A DNA stretch of 64,000 nucleotides from Forficula auricularia (taxonomy: Eukaryota > Arthropoda > Insecta > Dermaptera > Forficulidae): assembly GCA_024734495.1 (NCBI GenBank), contig JALMQS010000153.1:11633876-11697875 (forward strand), read 5' to 3'. Position numbers and translations under genes: made by a program. The notes under the pieces were generated by a model. That model saw nothing but the letters and a program-made list of their open reading frames with translations, had not been told where the DNA came from and made no database searches. Of the stretch, positions 1 to 10,979 are shown piece after piece (position 1 is the stretch's first letter; each line of letters begins with the position of its first letter).

Positions 1-263
1 GTTTGACATTTTTTAATAATTTTAATCCGCAAGTTTGAAAATTAATTGCAAAGAACGCTTTTTATTTTTTTATACCCTGTTATTTGTCGCTTTTAAGCAT
101 TATAAGTATTAAATAAAATAATAAGCCTTATATTCATTCTAAAAATGTAGTAATTAAAAGTGTTTCATTTAATTTTTATTAAACTTAAAAATTTATTAGC
201 TAATCTTAAAAATGCACAAATTTAAAAATCGGGTGACATAATATTAATTTAAAATAAGATGGG

Positions 264-554
264 GTGGGTCAAACATCTCGCATTTTTTCTTTGCGGAAAA
301 GAGAGCATGAATTAAGTGTAACAAATAAAAAAGCTTCGACAGCCCTGAGCACACACCATATCGACACCTCCCATGGATTTGAGTTTGATGATGCTGTCAT
401 CTTGATGAGATTGGAGAACAATTATAAGCGTATGCTGGCCGAAAAATGCTTTATTAAGACATATGGGCAAAGGGCTCTTAATTTTCAAACTGATTGCATT
501 GGGCTTAGCAATGCTTACTTGTCAATATTGACAAATACTGATGCCCAGGTATAA
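264..554 (+). pseudogene. GIY-YIG endonuclease remnant of a Penelope-like element
   Basis: About 96 residues are readable. The N-terminus VGQTSR followed by an EH pair 10 residues later fits the second half of the GIY-YIG signature (YVGxTxR...EH). The middle part, HHIDTSHGFEFDDAVIL, matches the 'HxxxTGHxIDFxxAxIL' block of these proteins, and NFQTDCIGLSNAYLSIL matches the usual C-terminal tail. In full-length elements this domain cuts target DNA after reverse transcription. The frame opens at GTG after an in-frame TAA at 255-257, so there is no real start; the leading GIY and the whole RT are missing. I consider it a dead fragment. Confidence 0.65.
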
Positions 555-1039
555 TAAACATTGAGAAAGGGGCGAAAGAATTGTAAAAAGGTAGAGAAGG
601 AAAAAATTTATTTTTTATTTTTATTTTTATATATTGTCATTTTGAATTCGAATTTTTGTTATTCTTAATGTTTGTTAATTATTTTGAGAAATCTTTTAAT
701 TGAGAGATGTTTGTGAGGGGTCAGTGATCCTAATTAGATCAATGTCCTCATAATTATTATTATTATTAATTGAATGAAATTGAAATTTGCTATATTTGTA
801 CTTGAGACGTTGCGCATATCAAGTGAGAGCACACCAAGATTTATGTACCATTTTGTAATTCATATAATTTTGTATATATTATGATAAAATCCACAACAAC
901 TCTGCCTGCGGACAATTTATTTATAAAATTAATTGTGTCGCTAATACTGTAAGATATAATTTTGTAATTAACAAGTTTGGATTTTTTTGTAAAAAATTTT
1001 TATTGTAATTTTACATGTGTGCTCTATCGCTTTTTTCAG

Positions 1040-1100
1040 CTCTTAGGAACTGATGATGGCATTATTTAATTAAAGCCGAAACGTTTTCTATAATTGGGAG
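1040..1100 (+). ncRNA. hammerhead-ribozyme-like motif (type I, minimal stem III)
   Basis: The core CTGATGA is at 1050-1056 and GAAA at 1078-1081. Stem II is GGC (1058-1060) with GCC (1075-1077), leaving U1057 unpaired. Stem III would be only AC/GU (1081-1084) with no loop, giving a GUU cleavage site after 1085. Stem I pairs GGAA (1046-1049) with UUCU (1086-1089) and, beyond a 5-nt bulge, CUCUUA (1040-1045) with UGGGAG (1095-1100), with G-U wobbles. Such loop-less stem III ribozymes are known from Penelope-like elements, where they act as dimers. The extra U1057 and the wobbles make activity uncertain. Confidence 0.55.
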
Positions 1101-1110
1101 TTTTTTATTC

Positions 1111-4100
1111 AATAAAATTTCCTAGAGAATGAGATAGAAATCAAGTTTTTAAAATCAGTGCTTTTCATTTTATCAAGGGAAAACTGAGATTTTTTGCAAA
1201 AAATTGCAGTTTTTAAAACTTCAACCTAACGGGTTACCATTATCCAATTAAGATGCAACTTTGTTTAAATTTTAGCAAATTTAATCTGGTTTAAAAATGT
1301 ATAGAATAGTCTTTGTCGAAAACTTGCTTCATCATGGTCGAAATGGGAAAAAATCGAAAAAAGTGCGAGTTTTTGGGTTAAAGTCCTAAAATTTCGAGGT
1401 TCTTCGGCCACCAAAAGTTGTCGCCCACACTTTCGAGGTCGCAAACTTATATTTGGCATACCGGCACCATAGCAAACGATCCTAGAAAAAATCTTTTCCC
1501 GCAATTAATGTAAGCTGAAACCCCACTGGGCTATTGCGGGGTTTTCTAATAAAATGTATATATCGACCTGAAATATATAAATTGCTATAACTCCAGACGA
1601 TTTGAAAATAAAATCATAAATGTATATATCATTTTAAATGAAATTGAATGCTCTACAACTTCTTTTCTGAGAACTTTTACTGTAAAAATAAAGGCTGAGG
1701 TGATAGAGACAAAAGTTTGACGAAAAATATAGGAAATTGTATTATTTTCATACATAAACGATATTCGCGGGCGACTATCTCAAAAACCATAAGAAATAAA
1801 GAAAAATTAAATAGGAGCAATCTTGTAGTAAATATTATAAGCTTTTATTTTGCTAAGAGTAACTTTTTCCATACGACCCACCGTTTTTGAGATATAAGCA
1901 AAAAACCAAAAAACGGGACATTTCCACCCCTCCTTTCGCCCTTAAGCCCGGTAGCTAGGAGTGGGGACTTTTAGTATTTTTACCTCCTAACTAGCCCAAA
2001 CACATTCCATAAGAAAAAATTCTCTCCTCTAAAATGTTTTCTATAACCCATTCGTTGACTGGACTATACGTCTTTCATCTTAATTCTATTTTTTAAATGT
2101 TTTATTTGTTTTTTCTACTGAATATTCAATTGAATGAAGATATCGTTATTATTAAAAAAAAGAAAAAAATACAAGTAAAATATATACCAATGTTTGTTAA
2201 CAATCAATATTTAATTATTTATTTAATTAATTAACATAATTTCTTTTAATGTTAAGAATTTAATTCTGAATTTCATAAAAACGTATCGGGCCTAAGAAAA
2301 ACTACAATTTTTGATTTTCTTTTTATATTTGTATTTATTTATATATATATTAATTTATAATACTATATAGGTGTATTTTTATTTGCTTCAAGCAGAGGAT
2401 AGCCTTTTTGATTTTCTCTTAAAAATCAAGAACTCTGCTCTACTTACGGCCTTACCTACTGAACGTCTGTTCAATTCAATAAATTTGTTAATAACGAAAC
2501 GTGCAGAATACAACTCATAACAAATAAATTAATAATATTAAATTAAGATCTCCACCCTGTGGTTGTCATGTGTCTAAAGCCCTCTCCCCTCCCTCTATAA
2601 AAACGGTACATAACTTTAGTATTGCCAACAGTAGTAGAGCCAGCTACTAGAGTAGATATTAGAGCCCTCGACTACCAAGAACATTTTCATCGCTGTCAAA
2701 AATTAAGGGACTTTAATTTATCAGCACACATACTTAAAAGGACTTTATCAAAACCCCTTACGCTATAGTTATTGGTGCAAGAAATTTTATTTTTATGATC
2801 ATCTTATTTTAGCAAACATCGTTATCTTTCTTTCTTCATTGACTAATATCGATATTCAGCCAATCATAAAAGAATGGGAGAATAGAAAGATGACAAGAAT
2901 ATATTTAGACACGTTTTTTTATTGATTTCAAAACCGGATCTAGGAGACTAGTGGATTTAAATTTAAATTTTGACAGAATCGGGATTTCAAAAGCCACGGC
3001 AGGGTATTAATTCACCTTTTCAGATAATTCAAAATCCAATTCGGGCATATTGTATATATTTAAATTTAAATTATTGTCATTAAAAGTCTTGTCTTTTAAT
3101 TTGCAGTTAGTTCTTCTTTCTCTTATATTCAAGAAAATATATTCCTTTTTATTGTTTTATTCCTTATTTGAATCAATTCCATTGGATTATCTTTTATTTT
3201 CTTACTAATTTTCTAATCAATTTCCTAAAAAGAATATTGATAGTAATTTGCTATTATATATAGATAAATAAATAAATATTATTGTCTTAATTTTAACTCA
3301 TTAATATAGTCTCTTGAGGATACAGTTACTGGAGACTGTACACCTGGAAACAGAGTTCAAGGCTTGGCCATTATTTCTCCTTGATTTTACGATATTTATT
3401 AACAAGACCTATTAATAATGAATGCTTTAATGGTTAAAAAATACAGATAGGGTTAATGTAGTATATTATAGTCAAGAGACATTTATTATAATATAAATAT
3501 TTTTTTGACTTTTTCTTTATTTGAATCAATTTTCCTAATACTTTTCAATTTATTATATTCTAAATTTAATATTTACCTTTTTATAAATACATATTCAAAA
3601 ACTCACTCATATATAGCAGAAATTTTGACTTTTCTTTCATGAATACGATTAAAATAGTTTTCATTCAATCATATATTATTATTATCATCGACTTAACAAA
3701 GTGATAGTGTAGTCAGTAAGATAGCACCATGTAAGCGAGAATCTAAACAACTCATATTGGTATAATTAATCAAATAGAAAATATATTAATATTTCCCGAA
3801 AAGAGATAAAAACTTTCTAAATTATTATTTTCTTTCTTTTCAAAGAAGTTTTGAGATTATCATTTTTTCCGAATTTCATAAAGATAAAGAAAAGTGGGTT
3901 AATTTATCAAATTACGTTTTAGTTTCAAGTCAGTTTTTCTGAGCCAAGTTTCATTCTTTTGTTATTTAGTGAAGAAAATTCGGTATTTTCCATGGCATCT
4001 TAGATCAAATAGAGTAAGTACATGGTTTAAGTTTCTATTAAAAGTTTCTTACTATATACATAATTATATCGTCATAATATTCTAATTACTTTAGAAATAA

Positions 4101-4194
4101 AACATTTTTTCCAAATATATACCTACTATATTAAATATAATCAAATGAATTTAATAAAACTTAATTTTTTTCTTTTTTCAATCTCGTTGTATAC
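1111..4194. other. AT-rich stretch, no gene seen
   Basis: About 3 kb of AT-rich DNA. A somewhat less AT-rich patch at 1265-1530 gives a minus-strand open frame with no recognisable motif, probably an old repeat. Around 2565-2800 there is a TATA-box-like TATAAAAA (2597) with pyrimidine-rich DNA upstream, which could be a relic of an LTR. A short hairpin-like sequence near 2408-2440 (TTGATTT...AAATCAA followed by CTCTGCT) recurs at about 22,366-22,400. I see no exon, RNA gene or full transposon. Confidence 0.5.
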
Positions 4195-5188
4195 CTACCA
4201 GTGGCGGTTGGTGACTTTTCAATCAGTGGATCCTGTCCAAAAAAGTACCCTTCATTTTGTGAAATTTTATTTTAATCTTCGCTTTTTTTTTGTAAACATC
4301 AAATATGGCATCATTTTCGTTATTTTCAAATTGAACATTAGATTTTTAAAAAATATATTTTGGGACCTTCAAACGGATAATGCTTTGTGTGAGTGAGGGT
4401 AGGAGTCAGAAATTAATTCTTGTGACTTAAACTCCACAGTTCCTGAGATCGAAATTGACCATCTTTCACAGTGAATCAGCCTGTCCTATAAGAAAATCTT
4501 AAATTTCTCCTAATTCTATTGCTATAAGCAAGCTATGACTTTTTTGTTAAGGGAGAATGGGGTGGATTCTTGGTGAAACATTTTAAATGAAGTAAAGAAA
4601 ATTTTGAAAAAAGAGTCGTGCTAAATAAGCACCTCATCTTTTATTTTTGTGAAACCTACCTTGTAGGTATTTTATATTTTAAATTTTAAAAAATTTCTTA
4701 AATTTTTCAAAATTTTCTTTACTTCAAGCTATAGTTATTTGTGATATTATATATTGTATTTAGAAATGGATTAGTCCAAAAATTCTCAAATTATCTTTAT
4801 TTATTACTTTTTTGTATTATTACTATTTTAATAGTTCCTCAGCGAGAACAATTTTTATTCGACTTGTCTTTGACATGCTTGAACTTAAAAATATATCTAC
4901 CAGGGAGGGACTTCAAACCTTCTAAACGCACCCTTTTTGGAAAAATCTTTCATTTTAATTACCCCTTGAAACTATGCAACAATTTTATTTCATTTCGAGA
5001 ACCAATATACTTTTCAAAACAAAAAAATGTTTTTTATAGAAATATTTGAAATAGCGGATAATAATTTGAAAATTTAAAGATCCTCCTGAAATTTTGAAGT
5101 CGACCTTATATATTTATGAATATACTCTAGATTTCTGAAATTTTAAGGATTCACGGCATCCACAGCACCCATGGACTGCACGCCACTG
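4195..5188. mobile_element. hAT-type MITE, copy A, with 8-bp target duplication
   Basis: The left end CAGTGGCGG begins at 4199 and the right end CGCCACTG ends at 5188. The octamer TTGTATAC occurs at 4187-4194 and again at 5189-5196, a perfect 8-bp target duplication as made by hAT transposases; four extra bases (4195-4198) sit between the left duplication and the CAGTG end. The open frames inside (4145-4396, 4741-5049) show no transposase motif and are also partly present in the other copies, so they are likely chance. Other copies lie at about 17.2, 17.7-18.6 and 18.6-18.8 kb. Confidence 0.75.
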
Positions 5189-5196
5189 TTGTATAC

Positions 5197-5670
5197 ATAT
5201 ATTAATTGAATTAAATCAATTTATTAAGTTAAATTATTTGAGAATTTATGAAGAATAAATATTTTTGCCAGGCGGTTAGAGTATTCAATACACTAAAAAA
5301 TGCTTGTCTATTAATATCTGTAAGGTAGGAAAAATCATTGTCAATTATGATTTTTATCAAATTATCATTTTTAGTCTGTATTTCTCCTATCCGAATAGAA
5401 TACTTGATGACTCCAAAAATTTATATACTATAGGTATTTATTTTTTAACGTAGGAATTTTTACTTTCCGATTTAAAAATGCAAAAATTCAGAATAAAATT
5501 GAATCGTTAAACTAAGAACCTGTTGTTAAATGATTGTAGTTAAAGAGGTGAAATTTGCCAGGCACTTTTGATTTAATAAGCCAAGTTTAAGATTTTTGTT
5601 CCAAATTACCAAATTACATTTTTTTCACTTTTTTCTACATTTCTATTGATATTGTATCTACAAAATTATT
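5197..5670. other. AT-rich spacer, nothing recognised
   Basis: Between the hAT MITE and the next inverted-repeat element I see only AT-rich DNA without open frames, structured repeats or RNA-like motifs. Confidence 0.5.
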
Positions 5671-5674
5671 TTCA

Positions 5675-6366
5675 CTTTATCCAATGCGAAGCATGAGTAA
5701 AGTATTGTAATCGGCAAGCGCGACTTCAAAGGGTCCTCAGGTAAAGACTACGGAACCCATGGTCTCAATTAAAGTCACAAATTGTAGTATTCAATTAGGT
5801 TTAATTTTAGAATGTGACGGTTTTGCCAAAAATTACATGGGGTCTCGTCCAGAGGCCAAAAAGTGCTATTTTTCATTTAGTGGGTGCGGACGAATGGATG
5901 TATGTTATCGTTTTTTTGGTCCGCGATTTTTTCCACACCGTTGCACTGATTGAAATGAAATTGAAAACCTCCCATTATTTTAATAAAATGAAGCGCTGAT
6001 AAGTTTTTGGTACATATCCTCTTACAAATATTAGTACTTTATTTCAGTACTTTTTTATTTTTTTCTAAATATTTTTAAAATGACTAAACCAATTTTGATC
6101 AACTGAAGGTTTTCTACATTTGATTCAATCGCGAATCTAATGTAGGGAATTTTTGTCAAATATTGAGTGAAAATAATATTTGAACTTATATATTTCTAAC
6201 TTGAAATAATGACAATTTTGATCAAATCTAATATTGTAATTAAGTACCTTGAGGAACACAAAAAAGGCAAAAAAAAGTTTTTTGTAAAATTATATTTTAA
6301 ATTACTTTACCCTAGAATAAGATAGTACATTGGATAAAGTTTAGCAACGATCCGTTGCAGTTTATT
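5675..6366. mobile_element. inverted-repeat element with terminal hairpin, copy 1
   Basis: It starts CTTTATCCAATGCGAAGC (5675) and ends with the inverted CATTGGATAAAG (6328-6339), followed by a perfect 6-bp hairpin GCAACG-ATC-CGTTGC (6344-6358) and AGTTTATTT. The same start and same end, including the hairpin, recur at 32,670 and 32,918-32,950, so the two borders define one family. Overlapping open frames at 5759-5999 show no known motif. I cannot assign a superfamily: a hairpin near one end recalls Helitrons, but no CTRR terminus is visible. Confidence 0.5.
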
Positions 6367-6387
6367 TCTTTTTACAATATAATTATG

Positions 6388-6390
<3 letters not shown>

Positions 6391-6418
<28 letters not shown>
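6391..6418. repeat. (TA)n microsatellite
   Basis: Pure alternating TA run of about 28 bp. Confidence 0.9.
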
Positions 6419-6422
<4 letters not shown>

Positions 6423-6627
6423 CTCATGAGAGAACCCTAGTAGCTTAAAGTTCCAAAATATATATTTGCTTTATATATGTATATGTAAACTTTGTGCTAC
6501 TAGGAAAGATGCAAAAATATAATAAGCGAATAAGAGATTTACCAGTCTATCAAAGCAAATTAAAATTATAATAATATCCCGTAATATTTGAGCTCTCGAA
6601 TAAAAAAAAAACTATATAATGCGATTT

Positions 6628-6730
6628 ATCGACAAGTTGAAAAGCATCAGTTCAGTCAGATCACCGAAGTTAAGCAATATGTAGCACAATTACTTTTTAG
6701 ATAATGACCGCGTCTAATAACGCTCTTTCA
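6628..6730 (+). pseudogene. 5S rRNA pseudogene (or 5S-derived SINE head)
   Basis: The block GATCACCGAAGTTAAGCAAT (6659-6678) is the universally conserved part of animal 5S rRNA. It is preceded by a degraded form of the usual TTGAA-ACATCGGTTC-CGTC stretch (6637-6658) and followed by weaker matches to GGTTAGTACTT and TGACCGC at about 6685-6712. The order and spacing follow 5S rRNA, so this is homology rather than a chance match, but the ends are degraded and the internal promoter C-box is damaged. It is probably a dispersed 5S pseudogene; a 5S-derived SINE (SINE3 type) is the alternative. Confidence 0.7.
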
Positions 6731-7640
6731 TTTTGAAATACAGTCTATTTAATCCCAGTCATAACGAGGGCATCCCACTGGAATTAATTGAGGAGTTCTA
6801 AAGGGGGATACTTCTAGAAACACCAAGAGTTTGCTTCTTATTAATACAGGCGAGAAAATTTTGGCGATAGACAGCTTATAATATTCCTCTAATATATAAA
6901 TATTTCCATTTTATCAAGTTCACTTAGGTCAACCACTCGAAATGGCATCCAAAAAGACTGATTTTATTTAAATTAAACGCAAGCACTATATTATTTTTTT
7001 CCGACTGATGATATCATCCAATTCTTCATTTTTATTGATGAACGACTGGGAAAAATTAAAAACATTGATTGACGACATTGAAGATTTAATTGATTTATTA
7101 TCATAATATTGTACTAATAAATTAAATAAAAAGTGACCTATTTATCACCATGTTTATAATTTAACAACAAATTATTACATGACTTCATGAATATAATTGA
7201 AGCCAATTGTTTTATAGAAATATCACTACTAATTTGTATTATTTACAAATTATTTCTATCTAATTAAATGTAAAAGATTAATTAAATATAAAAGAGATGA
7301 AGGGGAAAAATGAAGAAATATATTTCTTATTCTAGAATTTTATTTAAGTATTTTCTCGAGGACACCAACATTCTTCTTCCTTATAAAACAATTTCTAACA
7401 ACTGTCATCACAAAGCATTATTTATTTTTTACTTTCACTTAATTAGAATAAGTATAAATCGGCCTACGTATAAAAATGATATAACTTCAAAAAATTTCTA
7501 CCCTGTTCTGATGAAGTTGTCATAAAACAAAAAATATGTTTTTTTCAATTATTAAAAAATTGATATCGATATTTTTTATTGATTTTTTTGATCACATTTT
7601 GAAACCTTGAATCATCATTATCATAGAGAGAGTACACTAG
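6731..7640. other. AT-rich stretch, no gene seen
   Basis: No recognisable coding or RNA sequence. The frame at 7310-7525 is low-complexity and has no family resemblance. Confidence 0.5.
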
Positions 7641-7910
7641 AGAGTAAGACTATGATCTAAGACTGGTTTGACGCAACCACTCGTCTTTACTCAGCTCCGA
7701 GGGGTGAACCGTGATTGGAATTAAATGTACACGTCTTTGGAATTATTTTGGAATTCATTAGATAATGCCCCTTCATCTATTAGTTTTCTACTTGGAAATG
7801 GAAGTGGAAGTAGGTGTACACGATATTAGGTCGCGGTTCACCCCTCGATCAGCTTTATCCGATATTCCAACTCTTCCCTAAAAGTCCTATATCTCATGTT
7901 CTTTATTAGG
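7640..7910 (-). mobile_element. decayed LINE 3'-end-like sequence carrying a MITE
   Basis: The sequence TAAGACTGGTTTGACGCAAC (about 7660) resembles TAAGAGTGGTTTGACACAAC at about 46,880, where it lies downstream (minus strand) of a readable RT fragment. The similarity appears to resume after the inserted MITE as a CTCTTCCCTAAAAGTCC-like stretch (about 7870), matching CTCTTTCCTAAAATTCC at 47,039. I read both as copies of the same old LINE 3' region. The assignment rests on short matches and memory of similar repeats in arthropods. Confidence 0.35.
7698..7847. mobile_element. 150-bp MITE, CGAGGGGTGAACC family, copy 1
   Basis: The ends are CGAGGGGTGAACCGTG and the inverted CGCGGTTCACCCCTCG. Flanking octamers CTCAGCTC (7690-7697) and ATCAGCTT (7848-7855) agree at 6 of 8 positions, consistent with an eroded 8-bp target duplication. 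The second copy at 56,063-56,268 shares both ends and the inner TAGGTGTACA blocks but has a different, iterated centre. There is no coding capacity. Confidence 0.75.
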
Positions 7911-8780
7911 AAACCTTGAATATAAAATTTTTAAAATTTTTAAAATACATTATTCGGAAACAATTTTAGTTTTTTTTTTTTAATTAGTGATTCAAACGAC
8001 TCAAAAGATTTTGATACAACTTTTTACATGAAAATATTTATATATGATTTTTTTTTTTAGAAATATTTAAAGAGCAAACCTCTAGTTTTGGAATATCTAC
8101 CATTTCAGGAGATCACACAGAAAACTTGGGTTCGAATTTATGGTGGAATGTAATATTTCCACTTATTACTATTACTTAAGGGAAAGTAATAACGAAGTAC
8201 TATAAATAATAACTTTTAATTCTTGCCAGTATATTTTTCAAAAGTCCTGGAGGTTGAGTTCTTCCCTTACTCACTGTGGTACAGGCTTGATGCTTTCAAT
8301 CTTTCATTTAATTCTGTACTCAATTCATATTTTTTGGCGTTATGTTGTGTATCCATATTTTTCTCATTTCTGCTTGATAATATGTTAAGGGAGTGCTCGT
8401 CTCCCCATTTTGTTCTTACCAAATTGATCTTTCACCCCTGTTTCACTTCTAACAACTCAGGACTCTCCGAGCTACTCAACACTCAACATGCTACCACTTT
8501 TATAGATTGCTTTCACTCTTCTCTCAATCGATCGATCAATGTTCTTCGTTTAAACGAGCACAACCAATTTATTCCTTCTTGTAGTCTCTACACTTCTCTA
8601 ATCACTTTTTATTTACATTTCGTGTTCGTTTTATTTGTATTTAAATTAAACAACATAAATTGTTAGATGTTAATGCGAAATAAATAATTAAATGAGAGAT
8701 TCACTTGTATTTGATGAGAAAAAATTTAGGTTATTTTAGCAAACACCACTATAATGAATCATCTATTTATTTTACTTTAC
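7911..8780. other. AT-rich stretch with a 147-codon open frame of no known family
   Basis: The frame at 8223-8666 (plus strand) is the longest one outside repeats. Its residues are rich in F, L, S and Y in the manner of translated AT-rich noncoding DNA, and it has no signal peptide or conserved motif. The minus strand has a TATA-like CTATAAAAG at about 8500. I would not call a gene. Confidence 0.4.
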
Positions 8781-9199
8781 CATACAGGGTATGGTCAAGT
8801 ATTGTAATCGTTCATGAAAAAAGTTTATTTTTCCTTCTTTTTTTTGAAAATATCTCAAAAACGGCTGAAACTATTTTGATTAAAAAAATTGAGCGAAACC
8901 ATGGAATTCCGCTCTACAAAAAAGCTCTAATAAGTGAACATCGAAAAAATTATATTTTTTGAGATAATATTTGTTTTGTCAAAATGTCTGTTAGTCTGTC
9001 TGGTTGTCCGTTTGTCTGTGCGTTACCAAATTTTTGTGGACGAGCTAGCTCAAAAACTAGTTTGAACATCGATACCAAATTTCACACCTAGTTTTGGTTC
9101 AATGAGATTAAGAGCTGATTAGATTTTGGTGCATATCGACCCAAAATTAAGAGGGGTGGAGGGTGGATTAAAAATTTAAAATTTAGGTTATTTGAGAAA

Positions 9200-9400
9200 A
9201 CTCAACCAAATTTCGTATACATAATTAATGGACCCCCAGAAGTCTAAAAATGCAAAAACTAATCTCCCAAAATGGGGGAGGAGGGGGGGGGGGGGGCAAA
9301 AAATGAAAATCTTGGCCATTTATCAAACTCAACCAAATTTTGTATACATAATCAGTGGGACCCCAGAATTATAAAAATGCAAAAACTAACCCCCCCCCCT
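9200..9400. repeat. tandem duplication, period about 127 bp
   Basis: CTCAACCAAATTTCGTATAC at 9201 is repeated as CTCAACCAAATTTTGTATAC at about 9328, followed in both by CATAAT..GACCCC(C)AGAA and AAAAATGCAAAAACTAA. The two units sit inside the preceding dispersed repeat and are separated by a 14-G run (9283-9296). Confidence 0.7.
9283..9296. repeat. poly(G) run
   Basis: Fourteen consecutive G. Its partner is a C-run at about 9390-9399 in the second tandem unit. Assembly or polymerase slippage could affect its length. Confidence 0.85.
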
Positions 9401-9420
9401 ACATGATTATAAATAATTTT

Positions 9421-10975
9421 AGAGTCCAGGTTGTATGGTAAACTCAAGTGGATGACCACATCAGAACAAGTCAGCTTATTTTTACTTATTTACCATATTC
9501 CTAAAAATACCTAAATCTCATTTTAAGAATACAAATTTTCTTACCTACACATCGATCTCTTTCTGCAAATGAGTACACTAACAAGATTTAAAACTCACCG
9601 AGAGCTAGTTTATGTATGAAAAAATCTAAAGTTGTAATCACCAAATTGTTCGTATTTCTAAAATTAAGAGCTGATTATATTTTTGGCTTTCTAGCTTTAG
9701 AACTGGTTAGAAATGTAGGAAATCAGAAAAAAAATCGGATTGTTATCCGAAGAGCTTTCGAACTGGTGTAGGTAGCTAACTTACTGAAATATGTAGTACA
9801 AAAATAAACTCTGTGCTATGTTTCAACTTAATATCTCAAAACCATTTGAGGACAGCGTACTAAGACTTAAAGTTTTTTTTAATTTCCTTCAATTTAATTT
9901 GATCTAATCTATTTTTCTTTATGTGCAACTAGAATTTTGGAGAGGTTGCCTGTTGCCTTCCTTTATTTTATTGATGCCTTTGCAATGTATTTTCATTATT
10001 GAAAATTACTTCGACTGGACTGAAATTCTACCTCGTGTCCACTCGCTTGGCTGTCTGTTTGTTATTCACTCCTTGTTATTTAAAAATAATAAATACTTAA
10101 TAGTATTTGTCCCCAAAGGGCAATCCTCAAAGCTATTATAAATTATTACATTGCTTTAATGAATTTCAAATGTTGCGAAAAGACATTTGTCCGCGTTAAA
10201 TTAAAATGAACAAAAACCAACTCTAGCCTGGGATATTGCTCTTAAGGGGAAGACTACCACCTTCTCTACAGATATTATTCATTGGGTTGAATGTCAGGTT
10301 AGAGAATTTTAAATAATTAGCACTGTCTAAAATGTGACCATATATAGTTTCGATTTGTAAATGAGAGCTTCATAAATTCTCCAATCACACCGTTGCTGGC
10401 TGGTATGAATTAATAAACTTAACGGCTAAAGCACACTATAAATATTCCATAATTCCATAGTCCCATTTGTTAATATAAATTGCTTATGATTGTCATACAG
10501 CTGGGTCGTGGAGCAGGTAAAGACCTTCCATAAAATGAGATTAAACTAATCATATCAGAATTAATATTTTCTTTTATTCAATAAATTATGATCTAATGGT
10601 TCGCTTACTGGATTTGTAACTAGAATAGATTTTCACAGCTAATCGATTTGAAATCTACACTACTTAGTAAATCTTTCACATTAATTACCTGTATCTAATT
10701 TAATTCATTATAACTAACTGTAGGAAAAAGTTAAACTTTTATCAAAACTCGAAACGATTTCTGAAAATTGTTGTGATTTGGCAATAATTTGTCATTTTCA
10801 GATACTAATATTACTAAGACTTGACGGAGAGGTGCAGCTTACGATATTTAAATTTTAGCTCATTATCTACTGCTTTTGGTTTTTCTGATTTTTTCTTTTT
10901 TTTTATCTGCACGTTCCGAAGCCATATAATTCTTTCTTTTGCAAATAAACAGTCAAAAAATCATGCTTGAAAACA
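9421..10975. other. AT-rich stretch, nothing recognised
   Basis: The open frame at 9923-10,141 shows no conserved motif. I see no repeat border or RNA structure. Confidence 0.5.
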
Positions 10976-10979
10976 ATGC

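Larger units (their letters stand above)
258..1110 (+). mobile_element. Penelope-like retroelement, 3' fragment
   Basis: The segment holds a short reading frame resembling the C-terminal GIY-YIG endonuclease region of Penelope-like elements, then about 480 bp of AT-rich 3' untranslated DNA, then a compact hammerhead-like fold ending near 1100. An AATAAA lies just after, at about 1109. An element of this class would encode an RT followed by this endonuclease; the RT is absent, so the copy is strongly 5'-truncated. The order endonuclease, 3' UTR, ribozyme matches what is known of the terminal repeats of Penelope-like elements. The boundaries are approximate because I see no target duplication. 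Confidence 0.65.
8787..9420 (+). repeat. dispersed repeat with the 'AAAACGGCTGAAACTATTT' block, copy 1
   Basis: The start TATGGTCAAGTATTGTAATCG resembles arthropod intergenic repeats. The block GAAAATATCTCAAAAACGG followed by CTGAAACTATTT (about 8846-8876) recurs at 25,645-25,674. An imperfect GTCTGTC run (8985-9021) and a region rich in phrases such as 'gagctagctcaaaaac' follow. The family is non-coding in every frame; its mechanism of spread is not visible. Confidence 0.5.

Noticed and set aside
2597..2604. Core promoter (TATAAAAA)
   Set aside because: TATA-like words are expected often in such AT-rich DNA, and no transcript or coding sequence can be tied to it.
5675..6366. Helitron assignment for the hairpin element
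   Set aside because: A hairpin is near one end, but no CTRR end and no clear 5' TC are present, and inverted ends exist.
8223..8666. 147-codon open frame
   Set aside because: Composition of translated AT-rich DNA, no motif, no splice or promoter context that convinces; the TATA-like site is on the opposite strand.
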